From Sphaerobacter sp. (lineage in GTDB: Bacteria > Chloroflexota > Chloroflexia > Thermomicrobiales > Thermomicrobiaceae), in assembly GCF_019683595.1 (NCBI RefSeq), contig NZ_JADGHZ010000021.1:1-36018 (forward strand): 36,018 nt of DNA, in the 5' to 3' direction. Every line of letters starts with the position of its first letter. Position 1 is the first letter of the stretch. Of the stretch, positions 29,936-36,018 are shown piece after piece. The notes below the pieces were generated by a model. It was not told the DNA's origin, did not search any database, and was given only the letters and a program-made list of their open reading frames with translations. The translations under genes and the position numbers were made by a program.

Positions 29936-31099
29936 TTACCCGCGCTGCTCCAGCGGCACGTAGGGCCGCGGGTCAGGCCCAACGTACGCCGCCTGCGGGC
30001 GGATGATCCGGTTGGCTGCCGCCTGCTCCAGCAGGTTCGCCGTCCAGCCACCGATCCGGCTGACCCCGAACACCGCAGGCATGAGGTCGGTTTCCCCAAG
30101 CAGCGCGTAGAGCAGCGGAGCCGAGTAGAACTCCACGTTCGGGAACAGCTTGCGCTCCAGGAAGTACGGGTGGGTACTCGTGATCTGCTCCAGGCGCACC
30201 GCCAGATCGTGCCAGGTCGTGTCGCCCTTCTCCGCAGCCACCTTCTCGGAGTAGCCCATGAGATGGTCGACGCGCGGGTCGCGGGTCTTGTAGATGCGGT
30301 GGCCCAGGCCCATCAGCCGCCGCTTGATCCGCAGCGACTCCTCCACATAGGCCTCGGCTTTGTCGGCCGACCCGATGGCCAGCAGCATCTCCATCGCCCG
30401 GCGGTTGGCGCCGCCATGGGCATCACCCTTGAGGGTGCCCAGCGCGCTGGAGACCGCCGAGTAGATATCCGACAGCGCCGACAGCGTGACGCGCGCCGAG
30501 AAGGTCGAGGCGTTCATGCTGTGCTCGGCCAGCAGCACGAGGTACGCGTCCATGGCGCGCTCCTGCAGCTCGCTGGCTCGCTCGCCGCGGAGCATATAGA
30601 GGAAGTTGGCGGCATGCCCGAGTGACGGGTCCGGCTCGACCGGCTCTTTGCCGTGTCGCAACCGATCGAACGCCGCCAGCATGGTCGCCATCGCCCCCGT
30701 CAGCCGGATGGAGCGCTCCAAGAGCGCGTCGCGGGAGAAATTGAAGGCGTCGTCGTCTTCCATCCCCATGACGGTGACGGCCGCCCGCAGCGCGTCGATC
30801 GGCTCCCCGCCGCGCGGGAGCACGCGCAGCACCTCCATCACGGAGGGGGACAGCGCGCGAGCGGCGACGAGCTTCGCGTTCAGCTCGTCCAGCTCCGCGC
30901 GGGTCGGCAGCTCGCCATACCAGAGCAGGTAGAGCACCTCCTCAAAGGACGCGCTCTGCACCAGATCATGGATGCTATAGCCCCGGTAGTACAGGCGCCC
31001 GTTGGTCCCGTCTACCAGGCTCAGCTCGGACTCGGCGACGACGATGCCCTCGAGCCCTCTGCCCGCGGTGGTCGCCGCGCCTGTCCCTGCATCAGCCAT
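29936..31099 (-). CDS. gltA: Citrate synthase
   Basis: The 387-residue product condenses acetyl-CoA with oxaloacetate to citrate. Family landmarks are H193 in AEHSMNASTF, the catalytic H228 in KGDAHGGAN and H267 in GLGHRIYKTRDPR. The third catalytic residue, Asp in the usual NVDFYS, is Glu (E323) in NVEFYSAPLL. The C-terminus has FGVSRIGGWTANLLEQ and the CoA-contacting RPQAAYVGP. Length and sequence fit the dimeric, roughly 370-390 residue type of Gram-positive bacteria, archaea and Chloroflexota. The ATG at 31099 has AAGGAGG eight bases upstream; a TTG at 31117 is upstream of that SD. 2-Methylcitrate synthase is a possible alternative. The divergent helix-turn-helix gene may regulate it. Confidence 0.95.
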   Translation of the reverse strand: MADAGTGAATTAGRGLEGIVVAESELSLVDGTNGRLYYRGYSIHDLVQSASFEEVLYLLWYGELPTRAELDELNAKLVAARALSPSVMEVLRVLPRGGEPIDALRAAVTVMGMEDDDAFNFSRDALLERSIRLTGAMATMLAAFDRLRHGKEPVEPDPSLGHAANFLYMLRGERASELQERAMDAYLVLLAEHSMNASTFSARVTLSALSDIYSAVSSALGTLKGDAHGGANRRAMEMLLAIGSADKAEAYVEESLRIKRRLMGLGHRIYKTRDPRVDHLMGYSEKVAAEKGDTTWHDLAVRLEQITSTHPYFLERKLFPNVEFYSAPLLYALLGETDLMPAVFGVSRIGGWTANLLEQAAANRIIRPQAAYVGPDPRPYVPLEQRG

Positions 31100-31170
31100 C
31101 GATCGAACCTCCTTCAAGGGCGCGCAGCCCCGTGGCGGGGTGCCGCCGTGTGGGAAAAGCGTTCATCCGT

Positions 31171-31203
31171 ATGGTAGCACCGCGTCCGGAGGTTGTGTAC
31201 ACA
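31171..31203 (-). promoter_or_regulatory. Citrate synthase promoter with palindromic operator
   Basis: On the minus strand TACACA (31194-31199) and TACCAT (31171-31176) are 17 bases apart, and TG precedes the -10 (TGCTACCAT). The -35 lies inside a perfect 10-base palindrome, TGTGTACACA (31194-31203). A dimeric repressor bound there would block this promoter. Transcription would start near 31165. Confidence 0.5.
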
Positions 31204-31236
31204 TCATGACGAATATTGATTCCCCATGCGCCCGGC

Positions 31237-31265
31237 TTTACGCCGTCCAACCAACCGCCTATACT
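31237..31265 (+). promoter_or_regulatory. Promoter of the helix-turn-helix gene
   Basis: TTTACG (31237-31242) and TATACT (31260-31265) are separated by 17 bases. Transcription would begin near 31272, right at the AGGAGG SD (31272-31277), so the leader would be only about 12 bases long. Confidence 0.45.
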
Positions 31266-31283
31266 GGCCGCAGGAGGCCGACC

Positions 31284-31535
31284 ATGATCAACATCGACGG
31301 TATCGAGTACTTGACTGCGACGGAAGCCGCCGAGTTGCTCGGAGTCAAGGTCACCACGCTGTACGCCTATGCCAGCCGCGGCCGCATTCGCAGCTATCGG
31401 CGCGGCATCAAGCGCGAGCGCTTCTACCGGCGTGCCGAAGTGGAGGCCCTCCTGCGCGTCCGCCCGTCCGCGGCTGGGTCCGACGACACCGAAACGAATC
31501 TCCCCCTGGCCGAGACGTGGATTCCCTATTCGTGA
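31284..31535 (+). CDS. Stand-alone MerR/excisionase-type helix-turn-helix protein
   Basis: The 83-residue product is a single DNA-binding domain: EYLTATEAAELLGVKVTTLYAYASRG is the helix-turn-helix, and RRGIKRERFYRRAEVEALL is the wing and following helix typical of HTH_17/excisionase proteins. The TLYAYASRGRIRS sequence closely resembles the N-terminal helix-turn-helix found fused to citrate synthases in some bacteria. Here it is a separate gene, divergent from citrate synthase with 184 bases between starts. The ATG at 31284 has AGGAGG six bases upstream. The acidic C-terminal tail (about 20 residues) is unassigned. Control of citrate synthase, perhaps through the TGTGTACACA palindrome, is inferred from position. 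Confidence 0.85.
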   Translation: MINIDGIEYLTATEAAELLGVKVTTLYAYASRGRIRSYRRGIKRERFYRRAEVEALLRVRPSAAGSDDTETNLPLAETWIPYS

Positions 31536-31622
31536 CCAGTGCGGTAGACTCCATGAACGGAACCGGGCGGAAGGAGCGGCCGCCCGTCCAACCTGTCGTC
31601 AGCCGGGAAGGGGACTACCGGC

Positions 31623-32057
31623 ATGCTGGAGCATGATCCCGCGGGATCGGACGGAGGTCACGTGGCGCGCATCCTCATCGTCGACGACGATCCCGCGATT
31701 CGAACGTTGCTCGACGAGCTGCTTCGCGAGGAAGGCTACACGACCGTGTTAGCGTGTGACGGGCAGTCCGCGATCGAGCAAGCGCGTGCCACGCAGCCGC
31801 ACTTGATTTTGATGGATCTGATGCTTCCGGTGCTCGACGGCGCCTCGGCCATTCGGATCTTGAAGAGCGACCCTCGTACGAATCAGATCCGGATCATCGC
31901 CATGTCGGCCGGCCACAACCTGCGCCTGCAAGCGGATGATCTCCCGGCCGACGGCGTACTCTCGAAACCGTTCGATCTGGACGCGCTGCTGGCCCAGGTC
32001 GCCGTCTTTACGCGCCATGTCGCCAACCATGAGCAGCGAGAAGTCGCCGGAATCTGA
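31623..32057 (+). CDS. Single-domain response regulator (receiver)
   Basis: The 144-residue product is a lone receiver domain, the phosphate-accepting part of a two-component system. The acidic pair is D21-D22 in ILIVDDDPAIR, the phosphorylated residue D65 in LILMDLMLPV, the switch Ser S95 in IIAMSAG, and the conserved Lys K115 in LSKPFD. No DNA-binding or enzymatic output domain follows, so it works as a CheY- or Spo0F-like shuttle or by protein contact. The ATG at 31623 has AAGGGG about nine bases upstream; a GTG at 31662 with GGAGG closely upstream is a good alternative and would remove a 13-residue non-conserved extension. No histidine kinase is adjacent. The next gene overlaps its 3' end by 29 bases. 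Confidence 0.92.
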   Translation: MLEHDPAGSDGGHVARILIVDDDPAIRTLLDELLREEGYTTVLACDGQSAIEQARATQPHLILMDLMLPVLDGASAIRILKSDPRTNQIRIIAMSAGHNLRLQADDLPADGVLSKPFDLDALLAQVAVFTRHVANHEQREVAGI

Positions 32058-32355
32058 GCGCGCCAACCACCCACCCCTCTACGTATGGCTCGACGCCGAC
32101 CCGCGCGTGGAGCCGCCCGACACCGAGATCGAGGACGTCCCGGGCGTGCCCGATCTCGAGTTGCTCGTGGCTGCGATCCTCGAAGGCCGGTTCGGCTCGC
32201 TCCTGCCCGCGCGCATCGCCGTCTCGCCGCACCGCACGCCGACCAGCCCCAACGCACTCCGGCGCATCGACGTCGGCCGCCTGCTGCGCGACCGCGGCAT
32301 CCCCCATCGCCAGCGCTTCGAGATCCTCCGTCGCCCCGCAGAGGCTGAGTCCTAA
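32029..32355 (+). CDS. Small protein of unknown function overlapping the receiver gene
   Basis: The 108-residue product starts within the last 29 bases of the receiver gene and has no separate SD, so it would be made by translational coupling. I recognise no family. The N-terminal half is acidic and proline-rich (VEPPDTEIEDVPGVPDLELL), and the C-terminal part is basic (RRIDVGRLLRDRGIPHRQRF). Third codon positions are almost all G or C over the whole frame, which favours real coding over the opposite-strand frame. No membrane segment is present. A partner of the receiver protein is a reasonable guess from position only. Confidence 0.6.
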   Translation: MSSEKSPESERANHPPLYVWLDADPRVEPPDTEIEDVPGVPDLELLVAAILEGRFGSLLPARIAVSPHRTPTSPNALRRIDVGRLLRDRGIPHRQRFEILRRPAEAES

Positions 32356-32381
32356 GCGCGGCACCGGGAGTGCCGCGCCGC

Positions 32382-33011
32382 CTACGCGTAGACGCGGATG
32401 AGGATGTCCGTCGGGTGGAAGGCGTTGGTGGCGTTCTGGTCCTGCGGGCAGGCCGACACCGCGACGATCAGGTCCATCTGCGCCCGTAGCAGCACGTAGT
32501 CGTTTGCCTCCGACAGCGGCTCTCGGATCTCCAGCTCGCCGCGTGCCTTGAGCCCGACGTGCATGAACCAGTTGATCGGGTCGGGGATGTGGTCGTAGTG
32601 GATGCCGTACGGCCCCAGCACCGAGGCCAGGTTGTCCCGGCAGTTCGGGTGGTCCTCGATCCCGTAGTCGTTCAGGTAGCGCAGGCGATCGCACGCCGGC
32701 ATAAGCATGTCGTGGCGCCCCACGGAGTCGTCCAGCAGCACCATCATCGGGTTGCGGCGGTTGCTGTACAGGCTCATGCCCTTGATGAGCATCATCGAGT
32801 TGTTGATGCCGCGGGTGTGGGCGGTCGACAGGTACTCGTCGATGTCGTGCCGGTTGAAGCAGACGAAGTCGCAGACCTGCTGCCCTTGCATGTCGGTGAT
32901 CTGGAGGAACTGCCCCTCCTTCATCGGGAACGCGATCGGCGACTGCGGCCGCACCTGGGCGGCCCGGATCGGCATCCGCCCGGCCAGAATCTCGCTGCGC
33001 TTGAGCACCAC
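32382..33011 (-). CDS. DUF1989 / urea carboxylase-associated family protein
   Basis: The 209-residue product matches DUF1989: GQFLQITDMQGQQVCDFVCFN at the start, SVGRHDMLMPACDRLRYLN (H100, D101, C107), HPNCRDNL (C124) and SACPQDQNATNAF (C188) towards the end. Members called CgdA and CgdB form carboxyguanidine deiminase in guanidine breakdown; others are annotated only as urea carboxylase-associated. A single copy is present here, not the usual pair, and no urea/guanidine carboxylase gene is in the window. The start is one of two adjacent GTGs (33011 or 33008) behind GGAGGAGGAG. The agmatinase-family gene lies 28 bases upstream on the same strand, so the two are probably co-transcribed and act on a guanidino compound. 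Confidence 0.88.
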   Translation of the reverse strand: MVLKRSEILAGRMPIRAAQVRPQSPIAFPMKEGQFLQITDMQGQQVCDFVCFNRHDIDEYLSTAHTRGINNSMMLIKGMSLYSNRRNPMMVLLDDSVGRHDMLMPACDRLRYLNDYGIEDHPNCRDNLASVLGPYGIHYDHIPDPINWFMHVGLKARGELEIREPLSEANDYVLLRAQMDLIVAVSACPQDQNATNAFHPTDILIRVYA

Positions 33012-33039
33012 GGGGTTCTCCTCCTCCGCGTTCCGCGCA

Positions 33040-33993
33040 CTAGCGGGCGCGCTCGCGCCGGTTAACCGCCAGCACGCTCAGGAACTCGAAGATGACGTTG
33101 GCGGCGATCAGCGCGGTGATTCCACTCGGGTCATGCGCCGGCAGCACCTCGACGAGATCCATGCCCACGAAGTCGATCCCCACCAGCCCACGCACCAGCT
33201 CCTGCGCCTCACGACTGGTGAAGCCGCCAACCTCGGGCGTCCCGGTGCCGGGGGCGAAGCTGGGATCGACGAAGTCGATGTCGAAGGTGAGGAAGACCGG
33301 CCCGGTCCCGACCCGCCGTCGGATCGCTTCCAGCACGGCGGGCAGCCCCTCACGGCGCACGTCGTCCGTGGTCCAGAGCTCGAAGCCAAGGTCGCGTGAC
33401 TGCTGCAAGTCCCCCGGCCCGTAGAGCGAGCCGCGCATCCCGACCTGGATGGCCCGCGCCGTGTCGATCAGCCCCTCCTCCACCGCCCGGCGGAAGGGCG
33501 TGCCGTGGTTGTACTTCCGCCCGAAGTACTCGTCCCAGGTGTCACCGTGCGAGTCGAACTGGATGAAGCCCACCGGCCCGTACCGCCGCGCGATCGCCCG
33601 CAGCTCGCCCAACGTGACCGAGTGGTCACCGCCGATCGCGACCGGAACCACATTCGCCGCGAGGATTGGCTCCATCGCCGCGACGACCCGGTCGTAGGTG
33701 TCTTCGATGTAGCCCGGGACCGTCGGCAAATCGCCGTAGTCCACCACCGAAAGATGGTCGTACACGTTGACGTCGAGCGACGGGTTGTAGGTCCGCAGCA
33801 TCGCCGACATCTCGCGCACCGCGGCCGGCCCAAACCGGGCTCCGGTGCGGTACGTGGTGGCGGTGTCGAAGGGGATGCCGAACACGGCGACATCGACCTC
33901 CGCCAGATCGCGCACGTGCGGCAGCCGGGCGAAGGTACGCAGCCCGCTGAAGCGCGGGCTCTCCAGGGCGTTGATCGGTGCGTAGCGACCCAC
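33040..33993 (-). CDS. Agmatinase-family ureohydrolase
   Basis: The 317-residue product is a binuclear-metal ureohydrolase that cleaves a guanidino group to release urea. Metal ligands are H124 in GGDHSVT, D147, H149 and D151 in FDSHGDTWD, and D238 and D240 in TFDIDFVDP. The family motif FAPGTGTPEVGG contains the conserved Glu. HGTPFRRAVEEGLID is typical of agmatinases and guanidinobutyrases. The DSHGD variant (Ser instead of Ala, Gly in place of Thr/Cys) does not fix the substrate: agmatine, guanidinobutyrate, guanidinopropionate or guanidine itself are possible. The GTG at 33993 has AGGAG eight bases upstream. The DUF1989 gene follows. Confidence 0.92.
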   Translation of the reverse strand: MGRYAPINALESPRFSGLRTFARLPHVRDLAEVDVAVFGIPFDTATTYRTGARFGPAAVREMSAMLRTYNPSLDVNVYDHLSVVDYGDLPTVPGYIEDTYDRVVAAMEPILAANVVPVAIGGDHSVTLGELRAIARRYGPVGFIQFDSHGDTWDEYFGRKYNHGTPFRRAVEEGLIDTARAIQVGMRGSLYGPGDLQQSRDLGFELWTTDDVRREGLPAVLEAIRRRVGTGPVFLTFDIDFVDPSFAPGTGTPEVGGFTSREAQELVRGLVGIDFVGMDLVEVLPAHDPSGITALIAANVIFEFLSVLAVNRRERAR

Positions 33994-34020
33994 CGGCGGC
34001 GCTCCTCTCCTCTGTCCCGT

Positions 34021-35364
34021 CTACCGTGTCTCCGCCGGCTCGTAGCGGCGGAAGACCAGGCAGGCGTTCTGTCCACCCAGGCCGAAGGAATTGGAGATCG
34101 CGACCCGCACGGACGCGCGGCGCGCCACATTGGGCACGTAGTCGAGATCGCACTCCGGATCGGGCGTCTCGTAGTTGATCGTCGGGTGGATGATCTGGTC
34201 GCGGATGGTCAACACGGTTGCCATGGCCTCGATCGCCCCTGCCGCGCCCATCAGGTGGCCGATCATCGACTTGGCCGAGCTGATCGGGATCTCCGCGGCG
34301 CGCGCGCCCAGCGCTCGCTTGATCGCGACCGTCTCCGCCTTGTCGCCCAGCGGCGTGCTGGCCGCGTGGGCGTTGATGTAGTCCACCTCAGACGGATCCA
34401 CGCCCGCGTCGGCGAGCGCAGCCATGATCGCGCGCGCGGCGCCGGTACCCTCCGGGTCCGGGGCGATCGGGTGGTAGCCATCATTACTGCTGCCCGAGCC
34501 GGCCACCTCGGCGTAGATCGTCGCGCCGCGGGCCAGGGCATGCTCCTCCGACTCAAGCAGCAGGACGGCCGCACCCTCACCGATGACGAAGCCCTCCCGG
34601 TCGGCGTCGAAGGGCCGGCTGGCGCGCTCCGGCTCGTCGTTGCGGGTCGAGGCGGCGCGCTGCACCGCGAAGCTCGCCACGAACAGCGGGAAGATCGCGT
34701 GCTCCGTCCCGCCCGCGAGCGCCACGTCCGCCCGTCCGCTCCGGATCACGTCCAGCGCCTCGCCGATTGCCTGGGCACCGGTCGCGCAGGCGGTGGAAAC
34801 CGTTAGGCTCGGGCCGAGGAAGCGGAAGGTCTGGGCGATGTGGTAGGCCGGGAGGTTGTGGGGGAAGGTCGTCATGAAGAACGGGGAGACGCGCATCAGC
34901 CCCCGCCGCTGCGCCACCTCCTGGGCCTCCAGGATCGTGGCCATACCGCCCGCCCCGGTGCCCATCATCACTGCCGCGGCGCACGGGTCGATCGACCCCG
35001 GGTCGAGCCGTCCGTCCTGCAGCGCCATACCGGCCGCCGCGACGGCAAACTGGCTAAAGCGCGCCATCTGCCGCGCCGTCTTGGAATCGACCCAATCACC
35101 GATGCTGAAGCCGCGCACCTCCCCCGCGATCTGCACCGGGAGGTCACTCGGGTCGAAGCCCTCGATGCGTCGGATCCCGGAGCGGCCGTCGATCAGGCCG
35201 CGCCAGGTCTCCTCAGCAGTCAGCCCCAGCGGTGAGACCGCACCGACGCCCGTGACGACGACTCGGCGCCGCCCCGCGGGCGCCTGATCGCGCAACGCCT
35301 GGCCACACTGCGGACAATAGTTGGCGGCGGCCGGTGTGATCGACTGACATCTCGGACAGCGCAC
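34021..35364 (-). CDS. fabF: Beta-ketoacyl-ACP synthase II with N-terminal zinc ribbon
   Basis: The 447-residue product has a zinc ribbon at its N-terminus (C3-x2-C6-x10-C17-x2-C20) joined by a short linker to a complete KASII domain starting at RVVVTGVGAVSPLG (about 34). The catalytic triad is C193 in STACATGAQAIG, H333 in INAHAASTPLGD and H370 in SAKSMIGHLMGAAGA, with K365 nearby. The enzyme elongates acyl-ACP with malonyl-ACP in fatty-acid synthesis. The ribbon is in frame from a GTG at 35364 that has AGGAGG six bases upstream, so it is a real extension; ordinary FabF is about 410 residues and lacks it. No acyl carrier protein or other fab gene is adjacent. A specialised ketosynthase for another acyl pathway is possible. 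Confidence 0.94.
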   Translation of the reverse strand: MRCPRCQSITPAAANYCPQCGQALRDQAPAGRRRVVVTGVGAVSPLGLTAEETWRGLIDGRSGIRRIEGFDPSDLPVQIAGEVRGFSIGDWVDSKTARQMARFSQFAVAAAGMALQDGRLDPGSIDPCAAAVMMGTGAGGMATILEAQEVAQRRGLMRVSPFFMTTFPHNLPAYHIAQTFRFLGPSLTVSTACATGAQAIGEALDVIRSGRADVALAGGTEHAIFPLFVASFAVQRAASTRNDEPERASRPFDADREGFVIGEGAAVLLLESEEHALARGATIYAEVAGSGSSNDGYHPIAPDPEGTGAARAIMAALADAGVDPSEVDYINAHAASTPLGDKAETVAIKRALGARAAEIPISSAKSMIGHLMGAAGAIEAMATVLTIRDQIIHPTINYETPDPECDLDYVPNVARRASVRVAISNSFGLGGQNACLVFRRYEPAETR

Positions 35365-35418
35365 CGGTATCCTCCTGCTTCGCGGAGCGGGTTCATCGCG
35401 GGTTCAGTGTCTCGACCC

Positions 35419-35443
35419 CATGCCGCACGTCGAGCGCGGCATG
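35419..35443 (-). other. Hairpin in the fabF leader
   Basis: CATGCCGC (35419-35426) and GCGGCATG (35436-35443) form an 8-base-pair stem with a 9-base loop, 55 bases upstream of the fabF GTG on the minus strand. It may be a leader structure; no T-run follows. Confidence 0.4.
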
Positions 35444-35499
35444 CCTGGCAGATCGTACCAGATTCAAGGCCGCGTGCAGAGGAGGATGACGGCATGGAA

Positions 35500-35528
35500 A
35501 CGGGCGGAGGGATCGCCCCACCGCCCGT
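35500..35528 (-). terminator. Terminator after the 48-residue membrane peptide gene
   Basis: ACGGGCGG (35500-35507) and CCGCCCGT (35521-35528) form a perfect 8-base-pair stem with a 13-base loop. On the minus strand it lies 28 bases past the TAA of the small membrane gene and is followed by TTCC after the stem's final T. Confidence 0.6.
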
Positions 35529-35555
35529 GATTGTGCGTCGTCATGGTTCTGACTC

Positions 35556-35702
35556 TTAGACCGCGCGCCGGCCGGTCAGCAATTGCACGATCAGGACAAC
35601 CAATGCCACCACCAGGAGCAGGTGGATCAGGCTGCCGCCGATACTCCCCACAAGCCCCAAGAGCCAAAGAATGACCAGGATCGCGATGATAGCCCACAAC
35701 AT
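35556..35702 (-). CDS. 48-residue membrane peptide (lmo0937-like)
   Basis: The product is a 48-residue hydrophobic peptide with two predicted helices: LWAIIAILVILWLLGLV, then a glycine-serine turn GSIGGS, and LIHLLLVVALVVLIVQLL, ending in a basic TGRRAV tail. This layout and length match the lmo0937-type small membrane proteins, whose function is unknown and which are often stress-linked. The ATG at 35702 has AAGGAG nine bases upstream on the minus strand. A terminator hairpin follows. The bases upstream (35703-35942) contain no gene or clear promoter that I can support. Confidence 0.8.
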   Translation of the reverse strand: MLWAIIAILVILWLLGLVGSIGGSLIHLLLVVALVVLIVQLLTGRRAV

Positions 35703-35942
35703 CAGAAGATGCTCCTTTTCCGTCAGCCTCGCGTACAGGTGCGAGACCCTTCTACTGGGCTAACCCAAGACGCGTGCCACCGCTGCTGGAAGGCACGCCC
35801 CGATCTCCCGCGCCGCCCCGTCCACGGACGTAACCGTCCGGTGTCGCTCTGGGCTTGGTGGAAGCTGACGGACCGGCGAGCATAGGATGGAGTTTGCCGA
35901 ATTAACCATGTCTTCCCGCCAGCTACCCGCGACTCCCCGCGT

Positions 35943-35990
35943 GTCATCCTTCGCTGCGTGGCCGATCCGACGCGAGATCCTTCGCTCCGC
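35943..35990 (-). repeat. Dispersed repeat, copy 2
   Basis: Read on the minus strand this is the same 48-base sequence as 2914-2961, with one C-to-T difference. It lacks the extra GTCATCCTGA that gives the first copy its inverted end; beyond 35990 the sequence is unrelated. It lies in the right-end 316-base stretch (35703-36018), where no gene is visible. Confidence 0.85.
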
Positions 35991-36018
35991 CGCCCGGCGC
36001 TCCCGCGCCGGCCGGCTC

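Noticed and set aside
32008-32694. Minus-strand 228-codon frame opposite the unknown gene after the receiver
   Set aside because: The plus-strand frame has much stronger third-position GC and follows a coupled gene; the minus frame runs antisense into it and out of frame with the DUF1989 gene.
35723-35947. Minus-strand 74-codon frame upstream of the small membrane gene
   Set aside because: No SD, unusual composition, overlaps the dispersed repeat at one end and matches no family.

Overview
The window is uniformly GC-rich, with almost every codon ending in G or C, and it carries a dense set of housekeeping and metabolic genes. The gene mix suggests a thermophilic Chloroflexota of the Sphaerobacter/Thermomicrobia type: class III aminotransferase, MutS, DUF1015, NhaA, bS21, citrate synthase with a MerR-type helix-turn-helix neighbour, and large TPR or beta-propeller proteins. 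This is an inference from gene content and composition; there is no rRNA to confirm it. I saw no tRNA or rRNA gene, CRISPR array, insertion sequence or prophage. GTG and TTG starts are frequent and most genes have a clear Shine-Dalgarno (SD) sequence.

Layout. Bases 1-47 are a pure C run, probably a sequence-end artefact. A class III aminotransferase (-), a rhodanese relic, a class A beta-lactamase-like serine hydrolase (+) and an MFS transporter (+) fill 86-4373. A minus-strand group covers 4478-11824: mutS, an APH-type kinase translationally coupled to a DUF1015 gene, a gamma-glutamyltransferase and a small unknown protein. After a 449-base gap comes a plus-strand NhaA antiporter with an N-terminal monooxygenase-like (ABM) domain. 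It ends in a strong terminator that also holds the 3' end of a three-gene overlapping glycosyltransferase operon on the minus strand (13962-17813). Divergent from that, a membrane NERD-like gene, holB (DNA polymerase III delta') and a cysteine-poor PSP1/RicT-like gene form a plus-strand operon (18004-20572).

The next block (20575-28013) is minus strand: a secreted TolB-like propeller, a membrane protein joining a degenerate PP2C-like domain to a propeller, a TPR protein and a threonine dehydratase. pyrF is divergent from the dehydratase. Then come a small membrane protein, rpsU and citrate synthase (all -), with a stand-alone helix-turn-helix gene divergent from citrate synthase. A receiver-domain protein overlaps a small unknown gene. 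The right end holds a DUF1989 protein, an agmatinase-family ureohydrolase, a FabF-type ketosynthase with an N-terminal zinc ribbon, and a 48-residue membrane peptide (all -).

Most notable are the domain fusions and separations: ABM with NhaA, zinc ribbon with FabF, the citrate-synthase-type helix-turn-helix as a separate gene, and PSP1 without its cysteine cluster. Also notable are the DUF1989-ureohydrolase pair, a recurrent extended -10 motif (TGCTAKACT) ahead of several genes, and a 48-base dispersed repeat present once near each end of the window in opposite orientation.
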